Assembly (NCBI RefSeq): GCF_946885955.1
Contig: NZ_CAMPHI010000005.1
Location: 62,001 to 126,000, forward strand
DNA length: 64,000 nucleotides
Direction: 5' to 3'
Source: an uncultured Pseudomonas sp.
Lineage (GTDB): Bacteria; Pseudomonadota; Gammaproteobacteria; Pseudomonadales; Pseudomonadaceae
In this document: positions 45,703-55,613 of the stretch, piece by piece
How the letters are laid out: each line of letters begins with the position of its first letter
Numbering within the stretch: position 1 is the first letter of the stretch
Notes under the pieces: model-generated
Databases searched by the model: none
What the model saw: only the letters and a program-made list of their open reading frames with translations
What the model was told of the DNA's origin: nothing
Made by a program: the position numbers and the translations under genes

Positions 45703-46725
45703 TTGAAGGGATTGAACTGGGGGCTGGCCATATCGGCGGCGTTGTTCAGTGGCTGGCTGATGGCGCGCGACTACCGCTTCAGCGACGCGCATGTGCATTA
45801 CGTCGATTTCTTCCAGGAGAGTGCCGGCATGGACCAGCTGCTCGAACAGATGGCTGCGGCGGGTATCGAACATGTCATGCTGACCGGCATTCCGGTGGCG
45901 AAGACTTGGGATGAAAGTGAGCCCAAGCGCCCGCGCTACTATGCCGGGGACGATGCCAATGCCTATTGGTATAGCGCCACCGACGTGCTGGTCGCCGAGG
46001 CCTACAAGCGTGTGCCGGCCGATCAGCGTCGGCATCTGCATCCGTTTCTCTCGGGGTTCAACCCGAACGATAAAAATGCCGACGCCCATGTGCGCCGCAT
46101 GCTCGAGCTCGATCCCGGTCTATGGCAGGGAATCGGCGAAATATTCACCCGGCATGACGACCTCACGGCACTCATTCACGGCGAGGCGCCGCGCGCGAAC
46201 AACGAAGCGCTGGCACGGGTTTATCACCTGGCCGCCGAATACGACCTACCGGTGATGCTGCACTCCAACATCACCTCCAAGCGCGAACGCAATCCGCTGT
46301 ATCTGGCGGAGATGGAGGAGCCGCTGCGCAACCACCCGCATGTGCGTTTTATCTGGGCCCATGCCGGCACCAGCATGGAAATCCACCGCCATCAGCGCAA
46401 GCTGGATTTTCTCTTGCCGATCCTCGAGCGCCTGCTCGAGCAGTATCCCAATCTATTCATCGATCTTTCCTGGACGGTGCTCAGGCCCTATCTCCTCGAT
46501 CGCGACGGCCGGCCCGACCCTGCCTGGGTGAAATTGGTCACTGAGTATCCGACGCGATTCATGCTCGGCTCGGACGTGGTCGGCCAATTCGACAGCCTGG
46601 GCGAATATATGCATGGCTTCGAGCCGTTTCTCGACGCGCTGCCGGAAGCGGTTGCCCGCCAGGTGGCACGCGATAACTTCCTGGCGATATTGCCGCGCAC
46701 AGTACGGCCAGAGCCCTCGCAGTAG
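45703..46725 (+). CDS. Amidohydrolase family protein (TIM-barrel), likely secreted
   Basis: The protein has the amidohydrolase metal motifs DAHVHYVDF (HxH), MLHSN, FIWAHAGTSME and LGSDVV. The start is uncertain. A TTG at 45703 has GAGG 8 bases upstream and gives a 340-residue protein with a signal-like N-terminus (KGLNWGLAISAALFSGWLMA); ATG 45760 has no ribosome site and would give 321 residues; ATG-like starts further upstream are less likely. Substrate is unknown. It is divergent from the OsmC gene. Confidence 0.82.
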   Translation: MKGLNWGLAISAALFSGWLMARDYRFSDAHVHYVDFFQESAGMDQLLEQMAAAGIEHVMLTGIPVAKTWDESEPKRPRYYAGDDANAYWYSATDVLVAEAYKRVPADQRRHLHPFLSGFNPNDKNADAHVRRMLELDPGLWQGIGEIFTRHDDLTALIHGEAPRANNEALARVYHLAAEYDLPVMLHSNITSKRERNPLYLAEMEEPLRNHPHVRFIWAHAGTSMEIHRHQRKLDFLLPILERLLEQYPNLFIDLSWTVLRPYLLDRDGRPDPAWVKLVTEYPTRFMLGSDVVGQFDSLGEYMHGFEPFLDALPEAVARQVARDNFLAILPRTVRPEPSQ

Positions 46726-46788
46726 CGCTGTCATCGCCCTGTCATGCGCATGTCATAGGCTGCCGCGATCCAAACCGAGGAGCGCTAC

Positions 46789-47253
46789 ATGCAATACATT
46801 CGTTTCAGCACAGTTGCCGCATTGCTCTCGATCAGTGCTCTGGCTCAGGCTGATGTGCATATCGAGGGGCCTGTGGAATATGGCGTCTTCGTCAGCGACT
46901 ATCAGGGTTTTCAGGAAGGCGAGCGGGTGCTCAGCCAGCGTAGTCAGCGAATCGAACGCGGTGACAGGGTGCCGGCCAAACTTGGCACCAAGTTCGGCAT
47001 GCGCTATCGCCTCGCCGGGAAGACCGCGGACGACTCGCCCCTGACGCTGCTCTACCTCACCCCGGGCGTGGTGACGCCCGATGGCCAACGGCATGACAAG
47101 TTCGTCGTGGTGCAGAAGCTGGTGCCCGAGGCGACCGAGGATGTGATGGCATTCGAGTTCACCGAGCGGCATGAAATAGTGCCCGGAGAATGGCGTTTCA
47201 TGCTGTTTCAGAACGACCGCAAATTGGCTGAGCAGAGTTTTCAGGTGCGCTAA
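46789..47253 (+). CDS. DUF3859 domain protein, secreted
   Basis: The 154-residue protein has a signal peptide (MQYIRFSTVAALLSISALAQA) and a beta-rich domain with KLGTKFGMRYRLAGK, VVTPDGQRHDKFV and MAFEFTERHEIVPGEWRFML, which I associate with DUF3859. Function is unknown. A GAGGAG site precedes the ATG. It converges with fabB; the terminator between them faces fabB. Confidence 0.82.
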   Translation: MQYIRFSTVAALLSISALAQADVHIEGPVEYGVFVSDYQGFQEGERVLSQRSQRIERGDRVPAKLGTKFGMRYRLAGKTADDSPLTLLYLTPGVVTPDGQRHDKFVVVQKLVPEATEDVMAFEFTERHEIVPGEWRFMLFQNDRKLAEQSFQVR

Positions 47254-47314
47254 CAGGCCGTTGAAAAACTACCTGCGTTGGCATACTGCGTTAGCTGGCG
47301 CTGTGCAGAAATGC

Positions 47315-47339
47315 AAAAACGGCACCCTGGGGTGCCGTT
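47315..47339 (-). terminator. Rho-independent terminator of fabAB
   Basis: AACGGCACCC (47318-47327) pairs with GGGTGCCGTT (47330-47339). On the minus strand the stem is followed by TTTTT (complement of 47315-47319). It lies 20 bases past the fabB stop. Confidence 0.88.
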
Positions 47340-47359
47340 CTTGTATTACCCGTAGGACG

Positions 47360-48580
47360 TTACTGAGCGGTCCAGCGCTTCAGTACCAGGGTGGCGTTGG
47401 TGCCACCGAAGCCGAAGCTGTTGCTCATTACGGTATCGAGCTTGGCGTTTTCAACGGTGCTCCGTTGAATCGGCAGGTCGGCCATTTCCGGGTCGATTTC
47501 ATCGATATTGACCGAGCCGGCGATGAAATTGCCTTCCATCATCAGCATGCAGTAGATCGCTTCCTGCACGCCGGCGGCGCCCAGGGAGTGACCGGAAAGG
47601 CTCTTGGTCGAGCTGATGGCCGGCGCCTTGTCGCCGAACACTTCACGTACCGCGCGGCCTTCCGCCACGTCGCCGACCGGGGTCGAGGTGCCATGGGTGT
47701 TCAGGTAGTCGATCGGCGTATCGACGGTGGCCAGGGCCTGCTGCATGCAGCGTACTGCGCCTTCGCCGCTCGGTGCGACCATGTCGTAGCCGTCGGACGT
47801 CGCGCCGTAGCCAACTACTTCGGCGTAGATCTTGGCGCCACGCTTGAGGGCGTGTTCCAGCTCTTCGACCACCACCATGCCACCGCCGCCGGCGATGACG
47901 AAACCGTCACGCTTGGCGTCGTAGGCGCGCGAAGCTTTTTCCGGGGTTTCGTTGTACTGGGTGGAGAGGGCGCCCATGGCGTCGAACAGGAAGCTCTGGC
48001 TCCAGTGTTCTTCTTCGCCGCCGCCGGCGAATACCATGTCCTGCTTGCCCATCTGGATCTGTTCCATGGCGCTGCCGATGCAGTGGGCGCTGGTGGCGCA
48101 AGCCGAGGAGATCGAGTAGTTGACCCCCTTGATCTTGAACGGCGTGGCCAGGCAGGCCGACACGGTGCTGCCCATGGTGCGGGGTACGCGATAGGGACCG
48201 ACGCGTTTGACACCTTTCTCGCGCAGGATGTCCATGGCTTCCATCTGGTTGAAGGTGGAAGCACCGCCGGAACCGGCGATCAGGCCGACCCGCGGATTGG
48301 AAACCTGTTCGGCGCTGAGGCCGGCGTCCTTGATCGCCTGTTCCATGGACAGATAAGCGAATGCGGCGGCATCGCCCATAAAGCGATAGACCTTGCGATC
48401 GATCAGCTCTTCCAGATTGAGATCGACGGAGCCGGAAACTTGGCTACGCAGGCCCATTTCGGCATATTCCGGGTTGAAACGGATACCGGGACGGCCAGCG
48501 CGAAGGCTCGCGGAGACGGTTTCTTTGTCATTGCCCAGGCAAGAAACGATACCCAGGCCGGTAATCACGACACGGCGCAT
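47360..48580 (-). CDS. fabB: 3-oxoacyl-ACP synthase I
   Basis: The 406-residue ketosynthase elongates acyl-ACPs, including the unsaturated products of FabA. The triad is Cys in [13 protein letters not shown], His in [11 protein letters not shown] and His in [12 protein letters not shown]. It starts [13 protein letters not shown] after an AAAGGA site and lies 12 bases downstream of fabA, forming the fabAB operon. Confidence 0.98.
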   Translation of the reverse strand: MRRVVITGLGIVSCLGNDKETVSASLRAGRPGIRFNPEYAEMGLRSQVSGSVDLNLEELIDRKVYRFMGDAAAFAYLSMEQAIKDAGLSAEQVSNPRVGLIAGSGGASTFNQMEAMDILREKGVKRVGPYRVPRTMGSTVSACLATPFKIKGVNYSISSACATSAHCIGSAMEQIQMGKQDMVFAGGGEEEHWSQSFLFDAMGALSTQYNETPEKASRAYDAKRDGFVIAGGGGMVVVEELEHALKRGAKIYAEVVGYGATSDGYDMVAPSGEGAVRCMQQALATVDTPIDYLNTHGTSTPVGDVAEGRAVREVFGDKAPAISSTKSLSGHSLGAAGVQEAIYCMLMMEGNFIAGSVNIDEIDPEMADLPIQRSTVENAKLDTVMSNSFGFGGTNATLVLKRWTAQ

Positions 48581-48592
48581 GCGGAGAATCCT

Positions 48593-49108
48593 TTAGAAGC
48601 TATCGGTGGAAGTGAACAGGCCGACGCGCAAGCCTTCGGCACTGTAGATCTCGCGACCGTCAACGCTCACGGTGCCATCGGCGATGGCCAGGATCAGCGA
48701 GCGGGTGATGGTGCGTTTGATCTGAATGTTATAGGTGACCTTCTTGGCGGTCGGCAGGACCTGGCCGAAGAACTTCACTTCGCCCGAGCCAAGTGCACGT
48801 CCACGGCCGGGGTTGCCCTGCCAGCCGAGGAAAAAGCCCACCAGCTGCCACATGGCATCGAGGCCCAGGCAGCCGGGCATAACCGGGTCGCCTTCGAAGT
48901 GGCAACCGAAGAACCACAGGTCCGGGTTGATATCGAGCTCAGCGACGATTTCGCCTTTGCCGTACTTGCCGCCGGTGTCGCTGATATGGGTGATCCGATC
49001 GATCATCAGCATGTTCGGTGCGGGCAGTTGCGCATTCCCTGGACCGAACAGTTCGCCGCGGCTGCAGCGCAACAGGTCTTCCTGGGTGAAGGCGTTTTGT
49101 TTGGTCAT
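48593..49108 (-). CDS. fabA: 3-hydroxydecanoyl-ACP dehydratase/isomerase
   Basis: The 171-residue hotdog enzyme dehydrates 3-hydroxydecanoyl-ACP and isomerises the double bond to start unsaturated fatty acid synthesis. The active His and Asp are in [29 protein letters not shown] site precedes the ATG. The 236-base upstream spacer must contain its promoter, but I found no convincing box pair. Confidence 0.98.
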   Translation of the reverse strand: MTKQNAFTQEDLLRCSRGELFGPGNAQLPAPNMLMIDRITHISDTGGKYGKGEIVAELDINPDLWFFGCHFEGDPVMPGCLGLDAMWQLVGFFLGWQGNPGRGRALGSGEVKFFGQVLPTAKKVTYNIQIKRTITRSLILAIADGTVSVDGREIYSAEGLRVGLFTSTDSF

Positions 49109-49344
49109 GCGAGCTCCTCAATAATCCCCACCCGCCGTGGCTGGGTTAATCGTCCTGGCCGGCAGCGCATCGTGGTGCCTGCCAGCAGCCTAGTCATAGA
49201 CTGTTGCGTTGTAATGAAAGTCACAGCGTACCGGACACAGTTGTACACCGGGGTGCCGCCCATTGTCACATCCACCGGCCTGGCCGATCGCACAGGTTAT
49301 CCGCGGAGCCCATTGCCAAGCTGGTGTCAGCAGCTTGCAGCAGA

Positions 49345-51270
49345 TCAGTCATGCTCGCTAGTCGCCGAAGGTCGGGGTGGTAGCCAGCGCTGCAGCACAC
49401 GCTGCAAATCGATACGTTTGAACGGCTTGGCCAGGTAGTCGTCCATGCCGGCGGCCAGACACAGCTCGCGGTCGCCCTGCAGGGCATTGGCGGTCAGGGC
49501 GATAATCGGCAGCTCGGCGCTGGATTTGAACCGGCGTATCTGCCGGGTCGCTTCGTAGCCATCCATGATCGGCAGGCGGCAATCCATCAGCACTGCGGCA
49601 AATGACTGGCGCTCGGCACAGTAAACCGCCTGGGCGCCGTCGCTGACCAGGCTGATCTGATAGCCGAGACTGCGCAGCATCGCTTCGATCACCGTCTGGT
49701 TGACCGGATTGTCCTCGACCAGCAAGACCGTCTGGCCTTGACCTTGGGCTTCGTCCACCTGGTTGCCATGCAACAGTTCCATTGAGCCTTGGGAAAACGG
49801 CAAGGGAATTTCCAGAGTAAAGGTCGATCCCTGGCCCTCACGACTTTGCGCACTCAAAGTACCTCCCATGCGTTCGGCAAGGGTGCGCGCGATCGGCAGG
49901 CCGAGCCCGGTTCCGCCATAACGTCTGGAAATAGAAGTGTCGGCCTGCTGAAAGGCGTCGAACATATGTTCCAGGCGCTCGGGCGAAATGCCGATGCCAC
50001 TGTCATGCACGGCACAGCTGAACCACAGAACCTGATTATCCAGAGGCTGCCAATGGGTTTCCACGCGGATACTGCCTGTCTCCGTGAACTTCAATGCATT
50101 GCCGATCAGGTTGACCAGAATTTGCCGGATACGCGTCGGGTCGCCCTGAACTTCCAGGTGTTCGAGGCCACTTTGCGCCTGCAGGTTCAATTCCAGGCCG
50201 CGCTGTTGGGCGCTGAACTGGAATACCTGGATCGAGCTGTGCAGCAGTTCAAGCAGATTGAACGATAGGGATTCAAGCTCCAGGGCGCCACGTTCAATGC
50301 GCGAGAAGTCGAGTATGTCGTTGATTACCTTCAACAAATGTTCGGTTGATTCGGTCGCGAGGGCGGCATATTCATCCTGTTCGCGGGTCAGTTCGGTGGT
50401 TTCAAGCAATTGCAGCATGCCGAGCACGCCATTCATCGGGGTGCGCAGCTCATGACTCATCATGGCGAGAAAATCGGACTTGGCACGGTTGGCTTGCTCC
50501 GATTCTTCCCGCGCCTTGATCAGCAGTGCCATCGCCTGCTGCTGTTCGTGGCTGGCCCGGTCCAGACCGCTGGCCAAGCTGTTGATGTGCCGGGCGAGCG
50601 AACCGAGTTCGTTGTCGCCGGATTCGGGCAGGGCCGTGCGGTAGTTGCCGGCCTGGATCGCCGCGACCGCTTCGCCCATGGCGCTGAGCGGTTGTGACAG
50701 GCGACGGGCCAGGCGCCTGGCGAGGATAAAGGTGAGGAACAGGGCGAACAGGGCGAGGATCGCCGCCTTCAGAAGAATCTCCTGCTGGCGGGTATTGAAG
50801 GCGTCATTCGACATGCCGACTACGACGCGCCCCAGGTAGCCACGGGGGGCGGGTGACGAGAGACTGCTGTTTTGCAGGAAGTCCTGGTCCAGTTCGACCT
50901 GCTGCAGGGTGATGGGGGCATGGAACACTTCGACCTGCGGGCTGTTTTCACCCTGATTGGCAGGTTGCTCCAGGTATACGAGGATATTGTCGTCGCGGTC
51001 GCGCACCTCGATGAAACGCACATCCGGGGTTTTCAGGGTGGCGCTCAAGAGCACCTTGAGCACGTCCAGATTGCCGGAGATCACCCCGTATTCGGTGGCA
51101 GGCGCCAACTGACTGGCGATCAGCTGACCGGTGTGGTCGAGCTCCTCGCGCAGATCATGCAGGCGAGCGAAGGTAAAGAATCCGGTCAGCAGCAGTGTGA
51201 GCAGCAATGCCGGCCCGACACTGATCAATTGCGTTCGGGCGTGGATATCCCAGCCATGCCAGAGTTTCAT
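49345..51270 (-). CDS. Hybrid histidine kinase, BarA/PA1611-like
   Basis: The 641-residue protein has TM helices at about 14-36 and 166-186 around a periplasmic sensor with QLAPATEYGVISGNLDVLK, like the BarA input domain; then HAMP (187-240), HisKA (MSHELRTPM, His273), HATPase (VHDSGIGIS, YGGTGLGLPIA) and a receiver (VLMDCRLPIMDG, Lys in LAKPFK). Its position between fabA and gpsA matches PA1611, which in P. aeruginosa binds RetS. The ATG overlaps the stop of the periplasmic-protein gene (ATGA), with an AGGAGA site. Confidence 0.93.
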   Translation of the reverse strand: MKLWHGWDIHARTQLISVGPALLLTLLLTGFFTFARLHDLREELDHTGQLIASQLAPATEYGVISGNLDVLKVLLSATLKTPDVRFIEVRDRDDNILVYLEQPANQGENSPQVEVFHAPITLQQVELDQDFLQNSSLSSPAPRGYLGRVVVGMSNDAFNTRQQEILLKAAILALFALFLTFILARRLARRLSQPLSAMGEAVAAIQAGNYRTALPESGDNELGSLARHINSLASGLDRASHEQQQAMALLIKAREESEQANRAKSDFLAMMSHELRTPMNGVLGMLQLLETTELTREQDEYAALATESTEHLLKVINDILDFSRIERGALELESLSFNLLELLHSSIQVFQFSAQQRGLELNLQAQSGLEHLEVQGDPTRIRQILVNLIGNALKFTETGSIRVETHWQPLDNQVLWFSCAVHDSGIGISPERLEHMFDAFQQADTSISRRYGGTGLGLPIARTLAERMGGTLSAQSREGQGSTFTLEIPLPFSQGSMELLHGNQVDEAQGQGQTVLLVEDNPVNQTVIEAMLRSLGYQISLVSDGAQAVYCAERQSFAAVLMDCRLPIMDGYEATRQIRRFKSSAELPIIALTANALQGDRELCLAAGMDDYLAKPFKRIDLQRVLQRWLPPRPSATSEHD

Positions 51271-52190
51271 GGGATATCTCCTTCGGCGACTTGTTGCGCC
51301 AGGGTCGCATCGTCGGCCAGCTCGATCCCCAGAGCTCGCGCCACCTGGCGGTTGCCGATTACTTTGAAATACGTCGCATAGGCACTGCGTGGCCAGCTCG
51401 CGGGCGGGCGATCGAGCCAGATATCCAGGCTCGCCAGCCAGTCGGGCTGATCGCTGTAAACGCTGGCCAGGCTGCCGGCGCGCACGAAACTGGAGCTGGG
51501 GCCGATCATCGCACGTTGCCGGCTGTAACTGGTCAACAGCAGATTTTTCGCCGTGTGCGAGTTGAACAGATCATCGTCGTTCAGCCCCAGGAGCAGGTCG
51601 CTGTGTTGCAACAGATCCAGCAGTGGACGGTTGTCGAGCCTGTCCGGCCACTCCCGGGCGATGATTTGCAGGCCGAGGTCCGGGGCGATGCGCTGAAGCT
51701 CCTCGATCAGAAAGGCGCTGTGTTCGTCATGCAGCACGCCGATGCGTTTGGCTTGAGGCATCAGCAAGCGTACCAGGCGTAGCTGACGGGCTGGCGAGGG
51801 ATCGCTCCATAGCAGGCTCAAACCCGGGTGTCGGCGCTTGCCGAAGCGCTGCTGCGCCTGCACCTTGGCAATCCGCAGGACCAGGGTCGGAGGCCCCTTG
51901 TCGCTGCGTGTGCGCCAATCGAGAGCTTGCTCGCCGTAGATGATCAACCGCGTGCTCGCCGGGATGGTTTCGGCGGCGGGCATTTGCGCCAGCGCTCGGA
52001 AGCTCACTTGATCCTGCGGCCGGCGCCGCGCCAGGTCGGATGCGAACGCGCGTATCGACGGGTTGTCTTCGGCGCTGCTCAGGATCACTTCGGCGGCCAA
52101 CGCTGGCTGCAGGATCGATACCGCGCACAGCAGCCAAAGCCCGATTACCCTGCCTGGCCAGCGTCTGCTCGCGGAGAGTGGGCAGCGCAT
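51267..52190 (-). CDS. Periplasmic substrate-binding-like protein
   Basis: The 307-residue protein has a signal peptide ending near LQPALAAEV and features of a type I periplasmic binding fold: EVILSSAEDNPSIRAFASDL, LRLVRLLMPQAKRIGVLHDE, LLGLNDDDLFNSHTAKNLLL and RAMIGPSSSFVRAGSLASVY. These resemble the ABC substrate-binding-like family that often accompanies signalling proteins. No permease or ATPase is adjacent. It is sandwiched by a 1-base gap after the receptor and a 4-base overlap with the kinase, so I infer it passes a ligand signal to the kinase. Confidence 0.85.
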   Translation of the reverse strand: MRCPLSASRRWPGRVIGLWLLCAVSILQPALAAEVILSSAEDNPSIRAFASDLARRRPQDQVSFRALAQMPAAETIPASTRLIIYGEQALDWRTRSDKGPPTLVLRIAKVQAQQRFGKRRHPGLSLLWSDPSPARQLRLVRLLMPQAKRIGVLHDEHSAFLIEELQRIAPDLGLQIIAREWPDRLDNRPLLDLLQHSDLLLGLNDDDLFNSHTAKNLLLTSYSRQRAMIGPSSSFVRAGSLASVYSDQPDWLASLDIWLDRPPASWPRSAYATYFKVIGNRQVARALGIELADDATLAQQVAEGDIP

Positions 52191-52191
52191 C

Positions 52192-54306
52192 CTAGAACTC
52201 CAGCTCCACGGTGAAATACAACAGGCTGTTATCCGCCTGATTGTTCTCTCGCCACGTCAGGGGTTCGTCGTCCAGGCGATGCTGCACAACGCTCGCCAAC
52301 TCCAGCACCGAGCCGGCCAGCGGGAAGCGTTTGGCGATCCGCAGGTCCATGCGTTCGAAGCGATAGCCGTTGAGTTGATCGGCGGCGTAGTAGAACAGCC
52401 CGCTGGACCAACCCTGGCCCCAGTCGCGCAGCCAGCCGGTCGAGCCGCTATGGCGCGCAGTTAGACGCTGGTCGAGGCGGCTACTGGCGACGAAGTCGAC
52501 ATAGGCATAGCTCAGGCGCAGGCGATCGGCCTGGCTCAAGTGCCAGTCGACCTGGGTTTCCGCGCCCTGGAACCTCATCCAGTTATCGTTGCTCGGCAGG
52601 TCAGGGCCGTTGCTCAGCGGTTCGCTGATCATGTCGTCAATGCGCTCGTCGAACAGTTTGATGTCCAGGTTCAGCTTGCTGCCGTCGAACTGGCCGTTGT
52701 AACCCAGCTCCCAAGAGCGCATGCGTTCCTGTTTCAGGTTGCCGGGGCCGGGGGTGGTGATGAAGTAGGGGGCGTTGCGCAGGCCGAACGGGTTCGGGTC
52801 GAGGTGACGAACCTGGTAGTTCCAGTTGGCGTCGTTTTCGAGCATGTCCGGCGAGCGCACCGCCTCCGAATAAACGACGCGCAGTCCATGGTTCGGTGCG
52901 AACAGGTAGTTGGCCGCCAGGCGCGGGGTAAACGATTCGGCGCCGCGCTGATCGTTTTCGTACATCGCCCCGGCCTGCAGCAGCCAGTGAGCGCTGGCTT
53001 GCCATTCCAGATGGCCGAACAGGCGCCAGATGTCGTTGCGCAGTCGCCCGGAGAAGTAGGTCGCCGAGTCGGTGATGTCATGGCGATAGCTGGCGCCGCT
53101 GAGCAGGCGCAGGTCATCGGTCAGGCTCAGGGTGTCCTGCAGTTCCATCTCATAGCGGCTTTCGCGCAGGTCCTGATTGACCTCGCCGCACACCTGGTCG
53201 AGCCCGCCGCTGGCAAGCTGAGCGGCCACCTGGGTGGCCAGCGCCTGTTCTTGGGGCGTGCCGGTGGCGATTGTCGCGGCGTCGGGTGAGCGCGCGAAAC
53301 GCTCGGTGAAGGCCGGGTTCAGGCGCCACAGTTGGCCCAGCTGAGGGCTGACCACAATGGCCGCGTCGCAGGCGCGCCAATTGCTCAGGCGCTCCCAGTG
53401 TTGCGCGGAGGTCGACACCAGCAGGCTATGTCGATTGTTGAAGTCGATATTCCAGCGCAGCGCCGCGGCATAGTCGCGGGCCTCGATATCGCTGTTGTCG
53501 TCGCCCGCCGCGTAGTTGCCGAACAGCGGCTGGTATTCATAGCGGTTCTGATTGCTGCCTTCCTTGATCGCCAACTGCCAGTCCAGGCTGTTCCGGCTAT
53601 CGATCTGCTGGCTGACGGACAGGTTCAGGCGGTTGAGCCGGCGGCTGTCGCGGTAGTCGCTGCCGAACTCGTCGTGATCGAAACCCTCGTCTTGCTGGCC
53701 GGACAGCGACAGACGCAATGCTCCGTCGGTCCAGGCCACACCATGGCTGGCGTACCAGTCCTGGATGCCATTTTGGCCCTGTGTGGTTTTCAGGCGGCTG
53801 CCCTGACTGTTGAGCGGCGCACGGGTGATGATATTGATCACCCCCATCAGGGCATTGGCGCCATAGCTCACGGTATTCGGTCCACGAAACACTTCGATGC
53901 GTTCGATGTCTTCTATGGCTACGGGGATGTCTGTCCAGTCGACGGTGGCCAGTCCCGGGTGATACACCGAGCGTCCGTCGACCAGGACTTGCAGGCGTCG
54001 CGCCTGGGTGACATTGCTGCCGTGGTAGTTGGCGGTTGCCTGGTTGCCGTTGCGGTAGCCAATCATCATGCCCGGCACCAGGCGCAACAGTTCGACGAGG
54101 TCGCGGGCACCGCTGGCGTGGATAAGTGCGCTGTCCAGTACGCTCATGCTGCCGGGCACGGCGGCCGGCGCCTGTTTGAGACGTGTGGCGGTGAGCACTT
54201 CCGGCAGTGGTTGTTCCACACCGAACAGATCGTCCGCCGCTGCGCGAAGACTGGGCAGCGCGGTCAAGGCGATCAGCGCAAGAGAAATGCGGGTGTTGGT
54301 AATCAC
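52192..54306 (-). CDS. TonB-dependent outer-membrane receptor
   Basis: The 704-residue protein starts at GTG with a signal peptide (MITNTRISLALIALTALPSLRAAA). Its plug domain has VLTATRLKQAPAAVPGSM, LLRLVPGMMIGYRNG, RLQVLVDGRSVYHPG and RIEVFRGPNTVSYGANALMG. The beta-barrel ends in Phe (YFTVELEF). Two Cys in the region 315-380 (WRACDAAIV, DQVCGEV) may close an extracellular loop. There is no STN domain. It is the first gene of the receptor-periplasmic protein-kinase operon. Confidence 0.92.
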   Translation of the reverse strand: MITNTRISLALIALTALPSLRAAADDLFGVEQPLPEVLTATRLKQAPAAVPGSMSVLDSALIHASGARDLVELLRLVPGMMIGYRNGNQATANYHGSNVTQARRLQVLVDGRSVYHPGLATVDWTDIPVAIEDIERIEVFRGPNTVSYGANALMGVINIITRAPLNSQGSRLKTTQGQNGIQDWYASHGVAWTDGALRLSLSGQQDEGFDHDEFGSDYRDSRRLNRLNLSVSQQIDSRNSLDWQLAIKEGSNQNRYEYQPLFGNYAAGDDNSDIEARDYAAALRWNIDFNNRHSLLVSTSAQHWERLSNWRACDAAIVVSPQLGQLWRLNPAFTERFARSPDAATIATGTPQEQALATQVAAQLASGGLDQVCGEVNQDLRESRYEMELQDTLSLTDDLRLLSGASYRHDITDSATYFSGRLRNDIWRLFGHLEWQASAHWLLQAGAMYENDQRGAESFTPRLAANYLFAPNHGLRVVYSEAVRSPDMLENDANWNYQVRHLDPNPFGLRNAPYFITTPGPGNLKQERMRSWELGYNGQFDGSKLNLDIKLFDERIDDMISEPLSNGPDLPSNDNWMRFQGAETQVDWHLSQADRLRLSYAYVDFVASSRLDQRLTARHSGSTGWLRDWGQGWSSGLFYYAADQLNGYRFERMDLRIAKRFPLAGSVLELASVVQHRLDDEPLTWRENNQADNSLLYFTVELEF

Positions 54307-54437
54307 GAACAGCCTTGTGATTGTTAAAAGTGCTGCATGTTAACCGAGCCACGGGGGTTTGCCAGTGTTGCTGCACCGCAGTTTTTCCGCAGCTTGCGGC
54401 AGTTCCGCTAAAAGCTGGCCGCTTCGCCCTTGCTCCG

Positions 54438-54443
54438 TATAAT
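54438..54443 (+). promoter_or_regulatory. -10 element of a probable gpsA promoter
   Basis: A perfect TATAAT lies 43 bases upstream of the gpsA ATG. The -35 region (CTGGCC-like at 17 bases) is poor, so recognition by sigma-70 may need an activator. Confidence 0.45.
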
Positions 54444-54485
54444 GACGATCGACCGCCATGACGCATGGCTCACTACGGAATCCTT

Positions 54486-55508
54486 ATGACTGAGCAGCAA
54501 CCCATAGCCGTGCTGGGCGGCGGTAGCTTCGGTACGGCGATTGCCAACCTGTTGGCGGAAAACGGTCAGCGCGTGATGCTGTGGATGCGCGACCCGGAAC
54601 AGGCCGAGGCGATTCGCACCACGGGCGAAAACCCGCGTTATCTGCAAGGGGTGAAAGTACATGCCGGGGTCGAGCCGCTCAGCGACCTGGGTGCGACCCT
54701 GCAGGCTTGTGAGCTGGTGTTCGTCGCCCTGCCTTCCAGCGCCCTGCGCCAGGCTTTGCAGCCGATGGCCGGGCAGCTCGAAGGCAAGCTGCTGGTCAGT
54801 ACCACCAAAGGCATCGAAGCGCAGAGCTTCAAGCTGATGAGCCAGATTCTCGAAGATATCGCCCCGCAGGCGCGTATCGGCGTGCTTTCCGGACCGAACC
54901 TGGCACGCGAGGTCGCCGAGCACGCGCTGACCGCCAGCGTGATTGCCAGCGAGGACGAAGAACTCTGCCAGCGAGTGCAGGACGCCTTGCACGGCCGCAC
55001 CTTTCGCGTCTATGCCAGTAGCGATCGCTTCGGCGTGGAGTTGGGCGGCGCGTTGAAAAACGTCTATGCGATCATTGCCGGGATGGCCGCTGCGCTGGGA
55101 ATGGGCGAGAACACTCGCGGCATGCTGATTACCCGGGCGCTGGCGGAAATGACTCGCTTCGCCGTGCAACTGGGCGCCAACCCGATGACGTTCCTCGGTC
55201 TGGCTGGCGTTGGCGACCTGATCGTCACCTGTTCGTCGTCGAAGAGCCGCAACTACCAGGTCGGTTTTGCCCTGGGCCAGGGCTTGAGCCTGGAAGATGC
55301 GGTGGCACGTCTGGGCGAAGTCGCCGAAGGGGTGAACACGATCAAAGTATTGAAAGCCAAAGCCGAGGAATTGCAGGTCTATATGCCGCTGGTTACCGGC
55401 CTGCATGCGATCGTGTTCGAGGGACGGACGCTGGATCAGGTGGTCGAAGGTCTAATGCGCGCCGAACCCAAAACCGATGTCGACTTCATTCCCATTACCG
55501 GTTTTTGA
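54486..55508 (+). CDS. gpsA: Glycerol-3-phosphate dehydrogenase (NAD(P)+)
   Basis: The 340-residue enzyme makes sn-glycerol 3-phosphate for phospholipid synthesis. The NAD motif is [19 protein letters not shown], with catalytic Lys in [10 protein letters not shown] and the [13 protein letters not shown] segment. ATG 54486 gives [13 protein letters not shown], the conserved start; an ATG at 54465 would add seven residues. Confidence 0.97.
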   Translation: MTEQQPIAVLGGGSFGTAIANLLAENGQRVMLWMRDPEQAEAIRTTGENPRYLQGVKVHAGVEPLSDLGATLQACELVFVALPSSALRQALQPMAGQLEGKLLVSTTKGIEAQSFKLMSQILEDIAPQARIGVLSGPNLAREVAEHALTASVIASEDEELCQRVQDALHGRTFRVYASSDRFGVELGGALKNVYAIIAGMAAALGMGENTRGMLITRALAEMTRFAVQLGANPMTFLGLAGVGDLIVTCSSSKSRNYQVGFALGQGLSLEDAVARLGEVAEGVNTIKVLKAKAEELQVYMPLVTGLHAIVFEGRTLDQVVEGLMRAEPKTDVDFIPITGF

Positions 55509-55613
55509 TTCAATCGATGTTTTCCCGCAGTCTGTCGATTCGGGGCCGAGCCTGTTGGTGGACGGTGCCGACTCCCGGGCTGCAAATCACGAACTCCATA
55601 AAGGACAAGGCAG

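Noticed and set aside
49109..49344. fabA promoter or DesT/FabR-type operator
   Set aside because: TATGAC and nearby boxes have wrong spacing or weak -35 matches, and no clear operator palindrome could be defined by eye.
47261..49438. 725-codon open frame antisense to fabB-fabA
   Set aside because: It spans two well-supported genes and their junction, and its translation resembles no family.
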